Shown here in pieces: positions 1 through 8,800 of a stretch of DNA of 33,556 nucleotides. The DNA comes from an uncultured Opitutales bacterium (lineage in GTDB: Bacteria > Verrucomicrobiota > Verrucomicrobiia > Opitutales > Intestinicryptomonadaceae), in the NCBI GenBank assembly GCA_934613645.1, contig CAKTTC010000019.1, positions 1 through 33,556 of the forward strand. Direction: 5' to 3'. The position numbers and the translations under genes are program-made. The notes below the pieces were generated by a model. The model searched no databases and had not been told where the DNA came from. It saw only the letters and a program-made list of their open reading frames with translations. The first letter of the stretch is position 1. Each line of letters starts with the position of its first letter.

Positions 1-488
1 GATTCGGGGTCAACACCAAAGAGAGTGGATTTCAATGAAAGACGCCGCATAGAACCAAGACCCTCAATCTGTAATTTTCAAAGTTTTTATAACCGTAAGC
101 CATTCGTTGTATCAGTTTCATTTTCCTGTGGAAGCCCTCGGTTATTCCGTTGTTTTTTGTAAATCTCCACATTCGGATTATAGGCGTAAACCAGTCGCTT
201 ATTGTCTCTGCTAGCCGCTCAAACTCTTGCGTCGCTTCGTATTTCATCTGTTTCATCATTGTTTTCAGTTCCTTTATATTCCTCTTACATTCCTTTGCCG
301 TTTGATGTTTCCTGTTCAGCAACTCGCATAACCTTTCCTTAAACTCGTAAGCCAGCTTTATCGCGGGATTGTTCTCAAAAAACTTCTCCAATCGCTCAAG
401 CTCTTCGGCTTTCAACCTATCTCCACGTTTTCGCAATGGGTAGGTCAGTTTCCTGTTCCATTTTACCTCTTCCTGTGCTTGTTTGCAA

Positions 489-570
489 TTCAAGCGAAGC
501 GCGAATGAGATTTTGCCGTAGGCAAAAGACCCGAAGGGCGAGACGGTTTGCGCATGCAAACGCGAGTCAA
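489..570. mobile_element. 82-bp hairpin-rich insertion with 3-bp target duplication
   Basis: This block interrupts the transposase codons between MEF and KQAQEE. CAA at 486-488 is repeated at 568-570, consistent with a 3-bp target-site duplication, and deleting 82 bp restores the frame exactly. Inside are short perfect hairpins: GCG-AAG-CGC near 494-502, TTTTGCC-GTA-GGCAAAA at 511-527, CCC-GAA-GGG at 530-538, and GTTTGC-GCAT-GCAAAC at 546-561. It encodes no protein. It shares modules with the 193-bp insertion at 834-1026: the TTTGCC/GGCAAA hairpin, the CCC/GGG hairpin, and GTTTTGA(A)CTCGC. That points to one family of small non-autonomous elements. The mover is unknown. Confidence 0.7.
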
Positions 571-833
571 AACTCCATAAAGTGGTACAACACCAATCTT
601 ATTACATGGAACCTGTCCGCCACTATCTTCGCTTTCGGAAAACATCGCCTTACTATGCTTCGATAGCTGCTGCTTAAATCCATACACACTACTTTTACTT
701 TATCCCTTCCTTTGTAGCTCATCAACTTGCTTTCAACCAAGTTGCGCGATTTGCCCTCTATTACATCGTATACCCTATGATGCGTTAAATCCGCTATCGT
801 TGTTGCAAACTTATATCCCTTGTGTATCGTGTG

Positions 834-1026
834 TTGCACTCGCTCGCTTGGTTTTGCTTCGCAAAATCCGCGCTGTTTTGAACTCGCATTTGTTTCACAA
901 ATGTCTCGGCACTCGCTTCGCTCGGCTCTTTGCCTACGGCAAAGCTTCCCACGTAAACGTGGTCGCCCTTCGGGTAAAACACTTCGTGTTTTATGCTTCC
1001 CAAAAGCTTGCTTTGCAACTTTTGTG
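834..1026. mobile_element. 193-bp insertion made of a ladder of short hairpins
   Basis: The insertion splits the transposase exactly between IGIDDH and TIHKGYKF. GTG at 831-833 recurs at 1024-1026 (TGTG if one base more is counted). The ends carry related inverted sequences: GTTGCACTCGC at 832-842 and, on the other strand, GTTGCAAAGCAAGC from 1019 down. Perfect hairpins follow one another: TTTTGC-TTC-GCAAAA 852-866, CATTTGT-TTC-ACAAATG 887-903, CTTTGCC-TAC-GGCAAAG 928-944, CCACG-TAAA-CGTGG 949-962, CCC-TTC-GGG 966-974, AAAACAC-TTC-GTGTTTT 976-992, and AAAGC-TT-GCTTT near 1003-1014. No coding potential is evident beyond read-through. It is best seen as a small mobile hairpin cassette. Confidence 0.7.
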
Positions 1027-1275
1027 ATCATCAATACCAATGATTGGCGGGGCATTCATAGTTTAGCTGCTCTTTGACTTTTAGTTCAAACCGTTCGTGG
1101 ATTACCCGCTCCACTGTGCTTTGCGATATCCCCAACCTTTTCGATATCTTCTTGTTTGTCGCCCCATCGAGGTATTTACTGATGATTTCATCCTCGGCAC
1201 TCTCCGATATTCGCTTGTTGCTTTTCAATCCCCGTATCGGCTCTCGATAAATACTCCCGCATTTCGGACATCTGT

Positions 1276-1893
1276 ATCTATTACTCTGCGGAAATATTCC
1301 GCTCCACCGACAACGGCAAAAGCTTCAAACAGGTCTCGCATATGGAATACGAGGCGGACGGCAAAACCTACCCCTACCTCAGCGGCGGATTCAGCGACAG
1401 CGACATCGAATTTATGCGCGACGGCTCAATCGTCTGGTTTATGCGCTCCAACTGGTATGCCCACACGGGCGAAGAGTGGTCGCCGATGTATTACGCGCGC
1501 TCGACCGACAACGGCAAGACTTGGACAAAACCCGAAAAATTCTCCGAACTCGGCACATTGCCGCGCCTGTGCCGCCTCAAAAACGGAATCACACTCGTCT
1601 GCTACGCGCGCCCCGGAATGTTCATACGCGCCGCCCTCAACGACGCGGGCACAAAGTGGAGCGAACCCTTTGAAGTAATGACACCCACCGACCGAAGCAA
1701 ACTCGCCAACATCGTCAAGACACCGCCCACATTCCACGATTGGGACGGCTCCTGCAACAACCCCGAAATCGTCCCCGTCGACGACGACAGCGTCCTGATA
1801 TTTTATAGCGATTTCTATTATCCCGACGAAAACGGCATAAAACGCAAAACAATCCTCTGCCGAAAAATCACCGTCAAACCCATCGCGAAATAG
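1276..1893 (+). pseudogene. 3' fragment of a sialidase/BNR-repeat protein
   Basis: The open frame runs in from the transposase junction (about 1276) without a start of its own; the first internal ATG is at 1342. Two Asp-box (BNR) motifs are visible, STDNGKSF and STDNGKTWTKPEKF, about 75 residues apart. Between and after them lie beta-propeller-like segments (SDIEFMRDGSIVWF, PRLCRLKNGITLVCYARPG, NNPEIVPVDDDSVLIFYSDF). This pattern is typical of the C-terminal part of exo-alpha-sialidase-like six-bladed propellers, which cleave or bind terminal sugars outside the cell. The N-terminal half, including any signal peptide and the catalytic Arg/Asp, is absent, so the fragment should be inactive. The ISL3-type element abuts it head to tail and probably caused the truncation. 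A terminator follows at 1952-1980. Confidence 0.75.
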
Positions 1894-1951
1894 CCCTTCC
1901 CACCGCAACCAAATACCCCGCGAAAAAAATCCCACACACCACACACGAAAA

Positions 1952-1980
1952 AACGCCCGACAAAAATCGGACGTTTTTTT
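1952..1980 (+). terminator. Rho-independent terminator after the sialidase-like fragment
   Basis: The stem AACGCCCGA/TCGGACGTT (8 of 9 pairs) encloses a 6-nt loop and is followed by seven T. It lies about 60 bp after the stop at 1893. Confidence 0.8.
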
Positions 1981-1995
1981 GCGCCCATAAAAATA

Positions 1996-2060
1996 CTGAC
2001 TTTCAGGAATAACGTTTTGTCCGAACAAAACACAACTCCCCTTCTCCAACACCTCAGAGG
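1996..2060. repeat. Three short hairpins between two terminators
   Basis: The stretch 1981-2070 holds no gene. It contains CTGA-CTT-TCAG at 1996-2006, GTTTTGT-CCGA-ACAAAAC at 2014-2031 and CCT-CAG-AGG at 2052-2060, followed by the GC-rich terminator at 2071. The layout resembles the hairpin ladders elsewhere in the window but could also be a small structured RNA ending at that terminator. No promoter is convincing. Confidence 0.35.
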
Positions 2061-2070
2061 CTTAAAAACA

Positions 2071-2095
2071 GCCGCACAAAAGTGCGGCTTTTTTT
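2071..2095. terminator. Strong, probably bidirectional terminator
   Basis: A perfect stem GCCGCAC/GTGCGGC with a 4-nt AAAA loop is followed by seven T on the plus strand and preceded by a run of A (TTTTT on the minus strand). It can end transcripts from the left and from the minus-strand invertase gene at 2199-2798. Confidence 0.85.
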
Positions 2096-2198
2096 GTGCC
2101 CCGACGAAGCGGCTAAAAATATTCAAAAGGCTTGAACTATCATACTGCAACGCCCCCCACGAAAAACTACTTATTTTGGCGTTTTTGTTATCATATAT

Positions 2199-2798
2199 TC
2201 AGCTCATACTTTTCCGCTTCAAAAAGCGTGTTAGCGTTGAGCGGTGAACTTGCAAACGTCTGGCGATTGTCCCAAGTGCCATATTTTCGCGCAGCATTTC
2301 GTTGATATATTCCGTTTGCGGCGTCAGTTTAAGTGCATTGTTGTTTTTCCCTTTGGGACGACCAAGTTTTATGCCTTCGGCTTTCTTGCGTGCAAGGGCT
2401 TCTCGTGTCCTTGCCGAAATCAGCGTTCTTTCCACCTCAGCGGAAAGCCCGAAGGCGAACGCCAGCACTTTTGAATTTATGTTGTCGCCCAATTCGTAGT
2501 TCTCTTTTACGGTTATCAGTTTTGCTTCCACCAGCATTAGGGTATTTAAAATTCCCATAATTTCCATCAAACTTCTGCCCAAGCGCGATAATTCCGACAC
2601 AATTAGCGTGTCGCCGCGTTTTATCCGTTTTAATAGCTTACCGAGTTTCCGCTCTTGGATACTTACCCGCGAACTTATTGTTTCTTCAACCCACTGTTCC
2701 ACAGTAAAGTTTCTTTTTTGGCAGAAAGTTTTTATTTCGTAGCGTTGATTTTCCACCGACTGCTTGTCGGTGCTTACCCTAATGTATGCGTATATCAT
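2199..2798 (-). CDS. Serine site-specific recombinase, Mpi-type DNA invertase
   Basis: The 199-residue protein is a full-length small serine recombinase (resolvase/invertase) that cuts and rejoins DNA through a serine-DNA bond. The N-terminus MIYAYIRVSTDKQ carries the catalytic Ser (residue 9). Arg-rich active-site motifs follow (SELSRLGRSL), then the long E-helix region (NSKVLAFAFGLSAEVERTLIS) and the conserved ARKKAEGIKLGRPKG. A C-terminal helix-turn-helix (LGTIARRLQVHRSTLTRFL) binds DNA. The sequence style matches the Mpi-like invertases of Bacteroidota and Verrucomicrobiota, which flip promoters of surface or restriction genes. The ATG at 2798 lies just downstream of a TATAAT box on the minus strand (about 10 bp away). 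Two inverted-repeat pairs lie between this gene and mod, making them its obvious candidate substrates. Substrate choice is inference. Confidence 0.9.
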   Translation of the reverse strand: MIYAYIRVSTDKQSVENQRYEIKTFCQKRNFTVEQWVEETISSRVSIQERKLGKLLKRIKRGDTLIVSELSRLGRSLMEIMGILNTLMLVEAKLITVKENYELGDNINSKVLAFAFGLSAEVERTLISARTREALARKKAEGIKLGRPKGKNNNALKLTPQTEYINEMLRENMALGTIARRLQVHRSTLTRFLKRKSMS

Positions 2799-2866
2799 AA
2801 TTTATTATATGTTAATTGAGTTAAAATATAGTTGACGAAAACTTGCCCCGAAAGTAGCGTTTTATT

Positions 2867-3054
2867 GTTCGTTTTTTTGCTCCGTTGGTTGATTTGTCCG
2901 TCTGTTTGCATATTGTTTGTCCGCCAAAGAATTTTCCGAAATAGTTTTATTTTTATTCGTTTTATTTCAATAAGATAGCTTGAATGCGCTCGAATGGGTT
3001 CGGGAATTGAAATTTTCGCCTTGCTCAATCTCAAGCCTACTCAAAAAAACGAAC
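2867..3054. repeat. 13-bp perfect inverted-repeat pair upstream of mod
   Basis: GTTCGTTTTTTTG at 2867-2879 is repeated in inverse orientation as CAAAAAAACGAAC at 3042-3054, enclosing 162 bp without a convincing gene. The enclosed DNA has a possible plus-strand promoter (TTGATT, 16 bp, TATTGT). Lying directly beside an invertase gene, it could be an invertible segment. The poly-T core makes a chance match less improbable than 13 random bases would be. Confidence 0.45.
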
Positions 3055-3104
3055 GGTTTTTTGCTAACTATCTCCGCTTGCAATTGTCACGATTGGAAAA
3101 TTGA

Positions 3105-3250
3105 AAATAAGAATGAAGAAATAAGAAAACTAAAACAGCGAATTTCGGGAGAAGTTAAAAATGAATGATGCTGCTTGCTCCTAATTTTCCGAGTTTGAGC
3201 GGCAAAACGCTGCACAAAATTTCTTATTTTTTATTTCTTAATTCTTATTT
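3105..3250. repeat. 20-bp inverted repeats ending 3 bp before the mod start codon
   Basis: AAATAAGAAT-G-AAGAAATAA at 3105-3124 is matched 19 of 20 by the reverse complement of 3231-3250. The two arms enclose 106 bp, and the right arm stops 3 bases before the mod ATG at 3254. The enclosed segment contains a Shine-Dalgarno-like GGGAG at 3148-3152 and a 7-codon reading frame from 3161, but nothing recognisable. Two readings fit: recombination sites for the nearby invertase, or an RNA stem that closes the mod translation start. Together with the pair at 2867-3054, this accounts for most of the 455-bp gap between invertase and mod. Confidence 0.55.
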
Positions 3251-3253
3251 ACA

Positions 3254-5134
3254 ATGGATAAATTTACTTTCAAAACTGCCGACGGCGTAGACGTTAACCT
3301 TGAAAAACTTTCGCAGGCTTTCCCTGAAGTTATTACAGAAACTGTGGGCGAAGACGGTAAAATTAGGCGCGTTGCCGACTTTGAAAAACTTAAAATGTTT
3401 TTGGGCGATTCCGCCGCAGAACGCCCGCAAGAATTCTACGAATTTACTTGGCCGGGCAAGAACGAAGCAATTTTTGAAGCCGCCAAGGCTACCACAAAAA
3501 CCCTGCGCCCCTGCCCCGAAGAAAGCAAAAATTGGGACACCACCCAGAACCTTTATATTGAGGGCGACAACCTTGAAGCCTTAAAGATTTTACAGGAGGC
3601 ATATCTTGGCAAAGTCAAAATGATTTACATAGACCCGCCCTACAACACGGGCAAAGACTTTGTATACCGCGACAACTTCCATAAATCCGCCGAAGAAGGC
3701 AAAGAAGACGAAACCGTTCGCGACGAAGAGACCGACAACAATCTTTTCCAAAACACCGAATCTAACGGGCGTTTTCATTCCGACTGGTGCACAATGATAT
3801 ACCCGCGCCTAAAACTTGCCCGAGACCTCCTGCGCGACGACGGCGTTATTTTCATTTCCATAGACGACAACGAAGTCCACAACCTCCGCAAAATCTGCGA
3901 CGAGATTTTCGGGGAAGATAATTTTGTGGCTCAAGTTATTTGGGAAACGCGCGCAAATCCTGTAAGTATGTCAAATACAATTTCAGATGTGCATGAATAT
4001 ATATTGATGTATCAAAAAACAAATAATTTTGAAATAGGACTATTCCCGCGGACTTCTAAACAAGATTCTCGATACAAGAACCCTGATAATGATCCAAGAG
4101 GACCTTGGACATCTGGTGACCTTACATGTGGACCTGTTATTCCCAACAAAGTATACGATTTAATAACACCGTCAGGGCGAGTTGTTCGTCCTGCAAATGG
4201 ACTTTCTTGGATTTTCTCAAAGGAGAGAATGAAGGAGGTTATTAAAGAAAATCGAGTATATTTTGGTGAAAATGGAGATAATATGCCTCGGTATAAAAGA
4301 TTTTTAAAAGACGTAAAACAAGGGGTTGTTCCAACTACACTGTGGAAATTTTCCGACATTGGAGGCAGTATGGATAGCGTAAAAGAACAGAAAAAATTAT
4401 TTGATGGGATAAAAATATTCGATTTCCCTAAAACAGTATCATTATTAAAACAAATTCTTATAATTTCAAATTCAGCAAATGGTATAATCCTAGATTTCTT
4501 CTCAGGTTCGGCAACGACGGCGCACGCGTGTATGCAGTTGAATGCGGAAGACGGCGGCAACAGAAAATTTATAATGGTTCAGCTCCCAGAAGTTTGCCCG
4601 CCTGATTCCGAAGCGGCAAAGGCGGGCTACAAAAACATCTGCGAAATCGGCAAAGAGCGCATTCGCCGCGCGGGCGAGAAAATCAAAGCCGAACACGCCA
4701 CAACCACTCCCGATTTAGACATAGGTTTCCGCGTGCTGAAAATCGACGAAAGCATTATGAAAGACGTTTTCTATTCGCCCAACGAGACTTCGCAAGACCT
4801 GCTAAGCACGCTTGAAAGCAACATAAAAGAAGACCGCACCGACCTTGATTTGCTCTTTGCCTGCCTCGTAGACTGGGGCGTAGAACTTTCAATGCCGTTA
4901 AGAACTGAATCAATAGATGGCGTAGAAATCCACACAATGAACGACGGCGACGCTCCCGCACTGATAGCATGCTTCGCGCAAAATATCCCCGAAGCGATAG
5001 TCCGTAAAATTGCAGCCCGCCACCCCCTCCGCGCCGTCTTCCGCGATTCCTCCTTCGCCGACAGCCCCTCCAAAATCAACCTAACCGAAATCTTTAAAAC
5101 ATACTCGCCAGAAACGGAAGTCAAAGTATTGTAA
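3254..5134 (+). CDS. mod: Type III restriction-modification methyltransferase (Mod)
   Basis: The 626-residue beta-class adenine-N6 DNA methyltransferase is the recognition and modification subunit of a Type III RM system. The catalytic motif DPPYNTGKDF starts near residue 127. The target-recognition region lies between about 235 and 410, and the AdoMet-binding motif LDFFSGSATTAHA sits near 412-424; this order (catalytic, TRD, AdoMet) is the beta-class order. The N-terminal NLYIEGDNLEALK is typical of Mod. Base composition drops sharply from about 3955 to 4500, almost exactly over the TRD, suggesting that domain was exchanged from a foreign source. No Shine-Dalgarno precedes the ATG; the start sits just after an inverted repeat. 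It is the first gene of an operon with 5170-5892 and res. Confidence 0.95.
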   Translation: MDKFTFKTADGVDVNLEKLSQAFPEVITETVGEDGKIRRVADFEKLKMFLGDSAAERPQEFYEFTWPGKNEAIFEAAKATTKTLRPCPEESKNWDTTQNLYIEGDNLEALKILQEAYLGKVKMIYIDPPYNTGKDFVYRDNFHKSAEEGKEDETVRDEETDNNLFQNTESNGRFHSDWCTMIYPRLKLARDLLRDDGVIFISIDDNEVHNLRKICDEIFGEDNFVAQVIWETRANPVSMSNTISDVHEYILMYQKTNNFEIGLFPRTSKQDSRYKNPDNDPRGPWTSGDLTCGPVIPNKVYDLITPSGRVVRPANGLSWIFSKERMKEVIKENRVYFGENGDNMPRYKRFLKDVKQGVVPTTLWKFSDIGGSMDSVKEQKKLFDGIKIFDFPKTVSLLKQILIISNSANGIILDFFSGSATTAHACMQLNAEDGGNRKFIMVQLPEVCPPDSEAAKAGYKNICEIGKERIRRAGEKIKAEHATTTPDLDIGFRVLKIDESIMKDVFYSPNETSQDLLSTLESNIKEDRTDLDLLFACLVDWGVELSMPLRTESIDGVEIHTMNDGDAPALIACFAQNIPEAIVRKIAARHPLRAVFRDSSFADSPSKINLTEIFKTYSPETEVKVL

Positions 5135-5169
5135 CAATAATAGAATTTTGTAATTTAGATTTAAAAAGC

Positions 5170-5892
5170 ATGGAAGAAACTATTTCTATCATTTCGGACG
5201 TTCTAGTAACTGCTATAACAAGTTATTTATTTTATAAGAGATTTTTCTCAAAAGGATTATATTTTTCAGATATAAAAATTTCGAAGGAAACATTTTCGCC
5301 GAATGCGATTTATGTAGGCGTAGAAAATCGGTCCTTAAACCCCTTGATAATAAGAGAACTCCATTTAATTATAGATGATAAACATAGATTAACATTTCAG
5401 ATTGAAAAGCCAAAAATAATAGAACCTTACAAGTTAGAAATCTTCGACATTCAATTCTCAAAAATAAATCCAGATGTATTAACGCATATACCTAATAAAA
5501 ACATGGCAATTCTAGCGAATACACAAAATGGATTTATTTATGATATGTTTTGCAAAGAAATATGTTCTAAAAAACTTTGTTTATTATTTAAAAAATTTTC
5601 CAGAAATACCCTATATAAATATAAATCTATAAACATTCTACGAAACTTTTTTAATGGTGACATTATCAATCCATTTATAACGGATTATGTAAAATTTACA
5701 AGAAAAGACGGCTCTTTATTTAAAGAGATATTTATAGCTAAGGGAGGATTATTAAGTGAACACGTTCCATTCTTAGGAAATTTTATACCAAAGGAAATTG
5801 CCTCTGATTCTAACAGATTAGAGAAATATTTAAAAGATTTTGCAAGCAAGTTCGATTTGATTGTTTATCATACAAAAATACCCCATCAATGA
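5170..5892 (+). CDS. Unknown AT-rich membrane-anchored protein inside the RM operon
   Basis: I do not recognise this 240-residue protein. An N-terminal hydrophobic segment (about residues 5-22, IISDVLVTAITSYLFY) followed by KR suggests one membrane anchor with the rest in the cytoplasm. The next part (YVGVENRSLNPLIIRELHLI) resembles a beta-sandwich domain of the kind seen in small anchored proteins; the C-terminal half is Lys/Phe-rich without known motifs. The gene is far more AT-rich than the mod ends or res. It begins 35 bp after mod, and its stop overlaps the res start by 4 bp (ATGA), so it is translated with the system. A third gene between mod and res is not part of a standard Type III system. 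It may be an accessory or regulatory factor, or an unrelated immune gene; function unknown. Confidence 0.75.
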   Translation: MEETISIISDVLVTAITSYLFYKRFFSKGLYFSDIKISKETFSPNAIYVGVENRSLNPLIIRELHLIIDDKHRLTFQIEKPKIIEPYKLEIFDIQFSKINPDVLTHIPNKNMAILANTQNGFIYDMFCKEICSKKLCLLFKKFSRNTLYKYKSINILRNFFNGDIINPFITDYVKFTRKDGSLFKEIFIAKGGLLSEHVPFLGNFIPKEIASDSNRLEKYLKDFASKFDLIVYHTKIPHQ

Positions 5893-8800
5893 AATTAAAA
5901 TTTAAGCATCAAAAATTTCAGGCGGACGCGGCAAAAGCGGTTTGCGATGTTTTTGCGGGGCAACCTCGTGTTGTTTCCACATATCAGATAGACCCCGGGC
6001 GCGACAGTCGGCAGGGGAAAATCCGCAATGTGTTGTTCACAGGTTTTGCAAACAACAGGCTAATTCCCGCGCTTACGGACGCGGTTTTGCTAAAAAACAT
6101 CAATCGCATTCAGCACGAGCAAATGATAAAGCCTTCCGACAAAATCGAGGGCGTCGGGATAAATCTTACTGTCGAAATGGAGACGGGCGTCGGCAAAACC
6201 TACACCTACATAAAAACCATTTACGAACTAAACAAGCTTTACGGTTGGAGCAAGTTCATAATAGTAGTGCCGTCGGTTGCAATCCGCGAGGGCGTGTATA
6301 AGTCGTTTTTGGTAACGGCGGAACATTTCAAGGAAGAATACGGCAAGCAGATTCGCTTTTTCATCTACAATTCGGGCAACCTGCAAAACATTTCGCAATT
6401 TGCAAGCGACAGCTCCATAAACGCAATGATAATAAATTCACAGGCATTCAACGCAAAGGGCAAAGACGCCCGTCGCATAAGAATGGAGCTTGACGAATTC
6501 AACAGCCGCCGCCCGATAGACGTTATAGCCAAGACAAACCCCATTTTGATAATAGACGAGCCGCAATCGGTTGAGGGCAAGACAACAAAGGAATCGCTAA
6601 AAGACTTCAACCCGCTCTTCACGCTGCGCTATTCGGCAACGCACAAAAAAGACAGTATCTACAACATGGTTTACAGGCTCGACGCAATCGACGCCTACAA
6701 TCAAAAGCTTGTAAAGAAAATCGCGGTAAAGGGAATTTCGCAGAGCACAACAACGGGCACTTCGGGCTACTTGTATTTGCAGGGAATAATTCTTTCGCCC
6801 AGCAAGCCGCCGCGCGCAAAGCTTGAATTCGACATAAAGGGCGCCGATAAAATTCGCAGAACCACAAAGATTTTCGACCAAGGCGACAACATCTACGCAT
6901 CTTCAAGAGAGCTTGACGAATACAAAGACCGCTACGTTATAAAGACTATCGACGGCAGGGACAATTCCGTAGAGCTCTTAAACGGCACAAAGCTTTTTGT
7001 GGGCGACGTTATAGGCGCGGTAGACGAAGACCAGCTTCGCCGTATTCAGATTCGCGAGACGATAATTTCGCACCTCGAACGCGAGCGCGAGCTTTTCAAA
7101 AAGGGCATAAAAGTGTTGTCGCTTTTCTTTATCGACCAAGTTGCCCACTACAAGGTTTACAACGACAAAAACGAGGCATACAATGGCGAGTTTGCCGACA
7201 TTTTCGAGGAGGAATACGCAAGCGTAGTTCAAGACTTTCTCGACGATTTGACGGTTGATCAAGAATACAAAAACTACCTGAAAGCCCACACTGCCGCGCA
7301 AATCCACGCTGGCTATTTTTCGATAGACAAAAAGAGCAAGCACTTTGTAGACAGCGACGTTAAAGAAGACAGAAAAGCCAAAATTTCAAACGACGTTGAC
7401 GCCTACGACCTTATTATGAAAAACAAGGAAAGGCTGCTCGATTTAAACGAACCAGTGCGCTTTATATTCTCTCACTCGGCGTTGCGCGAGGGTTGGGACA
7501 ACCCCAATGTTTTTCAAATCTGCACGCTAAAACAGAGCTCGGCGGAAATCCGCAAGAGGCAGGAAGTCGGCCGCGGGTTGCGCCTGTGTGTGAACCAAAA
7601 CGGAGAGCGTATGGACGCAAACGCAATCGGCGCGGACGTTCACAACGTCAACGTGCTTACAGTCATTGCAAGCGAATCATACGAAAAATTTGCAAGCTCG
7701 CTTCAAACAGAATATGCCGAAGCCGTTTCCGACCGCCCCTGCAAGGTTGAGGCAAAAATTTTCGTCGGCAAAATTGCCCATCTTCCCGACGGCACGGAAT
7801 GCACAATTACGGAAGAACTGGCAAATTCAATCTGCCACAGCCTGATAAAGAACGACTACATTGACGACAAAAACACCCTTACAGCCAAGTATTACGACGA
7901 CAAATCCGCCCAGCGTTTTACGCTGCCCGAGCAGTTAAAACCGCTTGCCGAAACAATCGTGAAAGTTTTAGACAACATTTACGACCCAAGCAGAATTAGG
8001 GCGGAAAACGCCGCCGCAAACAATGTTGTAGCCCGAGTAAACGAAAACAAAATCGCCAGCAAAGAATTCAAGGCGTTGTGGGCAAAAATTTCGGCAAAAA
8101 GCGCCTACTGTGTTGATTTCGACACGTCGGAGCTTGTCGCAAAATCAATCGAGCACTTGAATAAAGAGTTGTTTGTAGGGCAGCGGTATTTCACAATAAC
8201 ACAAGGTTCGATGGCAAAGATTGACTCGCGCGAAGCTCTCGAAAACAACGAGGCTTTCACGGCAACAAAGTCCGAAACAAAGTTTGCTTCAAGTGATAAC
8301 GAATTCGCAAATGTCCGCTACGACCTTGTGGGAAGAATCGTCGCCGAAACGGGGCTTACGCGCAAAACCATTGTCGAAATTCTGCGCGGCATTTTGCCCG
8401 AAAAGTTCGATATGTTCAAAATAAACCCCGAAGACTTCATAATGCGCGCTTCGCGGATAATCAACGAGCAAAAAGCAACGGTTATTGTTCAGCATATTGT
8501 TTACAACAAAATCGACGCAAAATACGACACGAGCATTTTTACCGAACCCACGCTAAAAGGCAGGCTGAATGTGAATGCGATGGAAACGCCGCATCACCTT
8601 TACGACTACCTTATATACGACTCTTCCATCGAAAAGAATTTTGCGCAGGAATTTGAAATTAAGGGCGATGTTGTTCTCTATGCAAAACTACCAAAAAGCT
8701 TTTATATAAACACGCCCGTCGGCAATTACAGCCCCGACTGGGCAATAGTTTTCAAGGAAGACAAAGTAAAGCATATCTACTTTGTGGCAGAAACAAAAGG

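Larger units (their letters stand above)
1..1285 (-). pseudogene. Decayed ISL3-family transposase, interrupted by two hairpin insertions
   Basis: Read on the minus strand, the pieces form one ISL3-type DDE transposase. A second-half zinc finger (RYRCPKCGS) lies at about 1285-1260, then a helix-turn-helix (NKKISKRLGISQSTVERVI). The catalytic domain begins IGIDDH, continues KGYKFATTIADL and FPKAKIVADRFHVIR, and ends NNGITEGFHRK...NYRLRVL with a stop near 32. It is dead for four reasons: the N-terminus and first zinc-finger half are missing at the junction with the sialidase-like fragment near 1276-1285; one extra base near 1054 shifts the frame (LNYE to APPIIGIDDH); and insertions at 834-1026 and 489-570 split the catalytic domain. 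Removing both insertions restores in-frame DDHTIHKGYKF and MEFCKQAQEEVKW. The C-terminus is complete, so the right end of the element probably lies within the first 30 bases or outside the window. Family assignment is from recognised motifs and is fairly secure. Confidence 0.85.

Noticed and set aside
2795..3034. 79-codon minus-strand frame overlapping the invertase start
   Set aside because: Very AT-rich, no family resemblance, and it overlaps the likely invertase promoter.
2980..3168. 62-codon open frame upstream of mod
   Set aside because: It starts with TTG, has no recognisable domain, and its end is formed by the inverted repeat; composition looks non-coding.
3161..3184. 7-codon leader peptide before mod
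   Set aside because: It has a plausible GGGAG upstream but is too short to support without conservation data.
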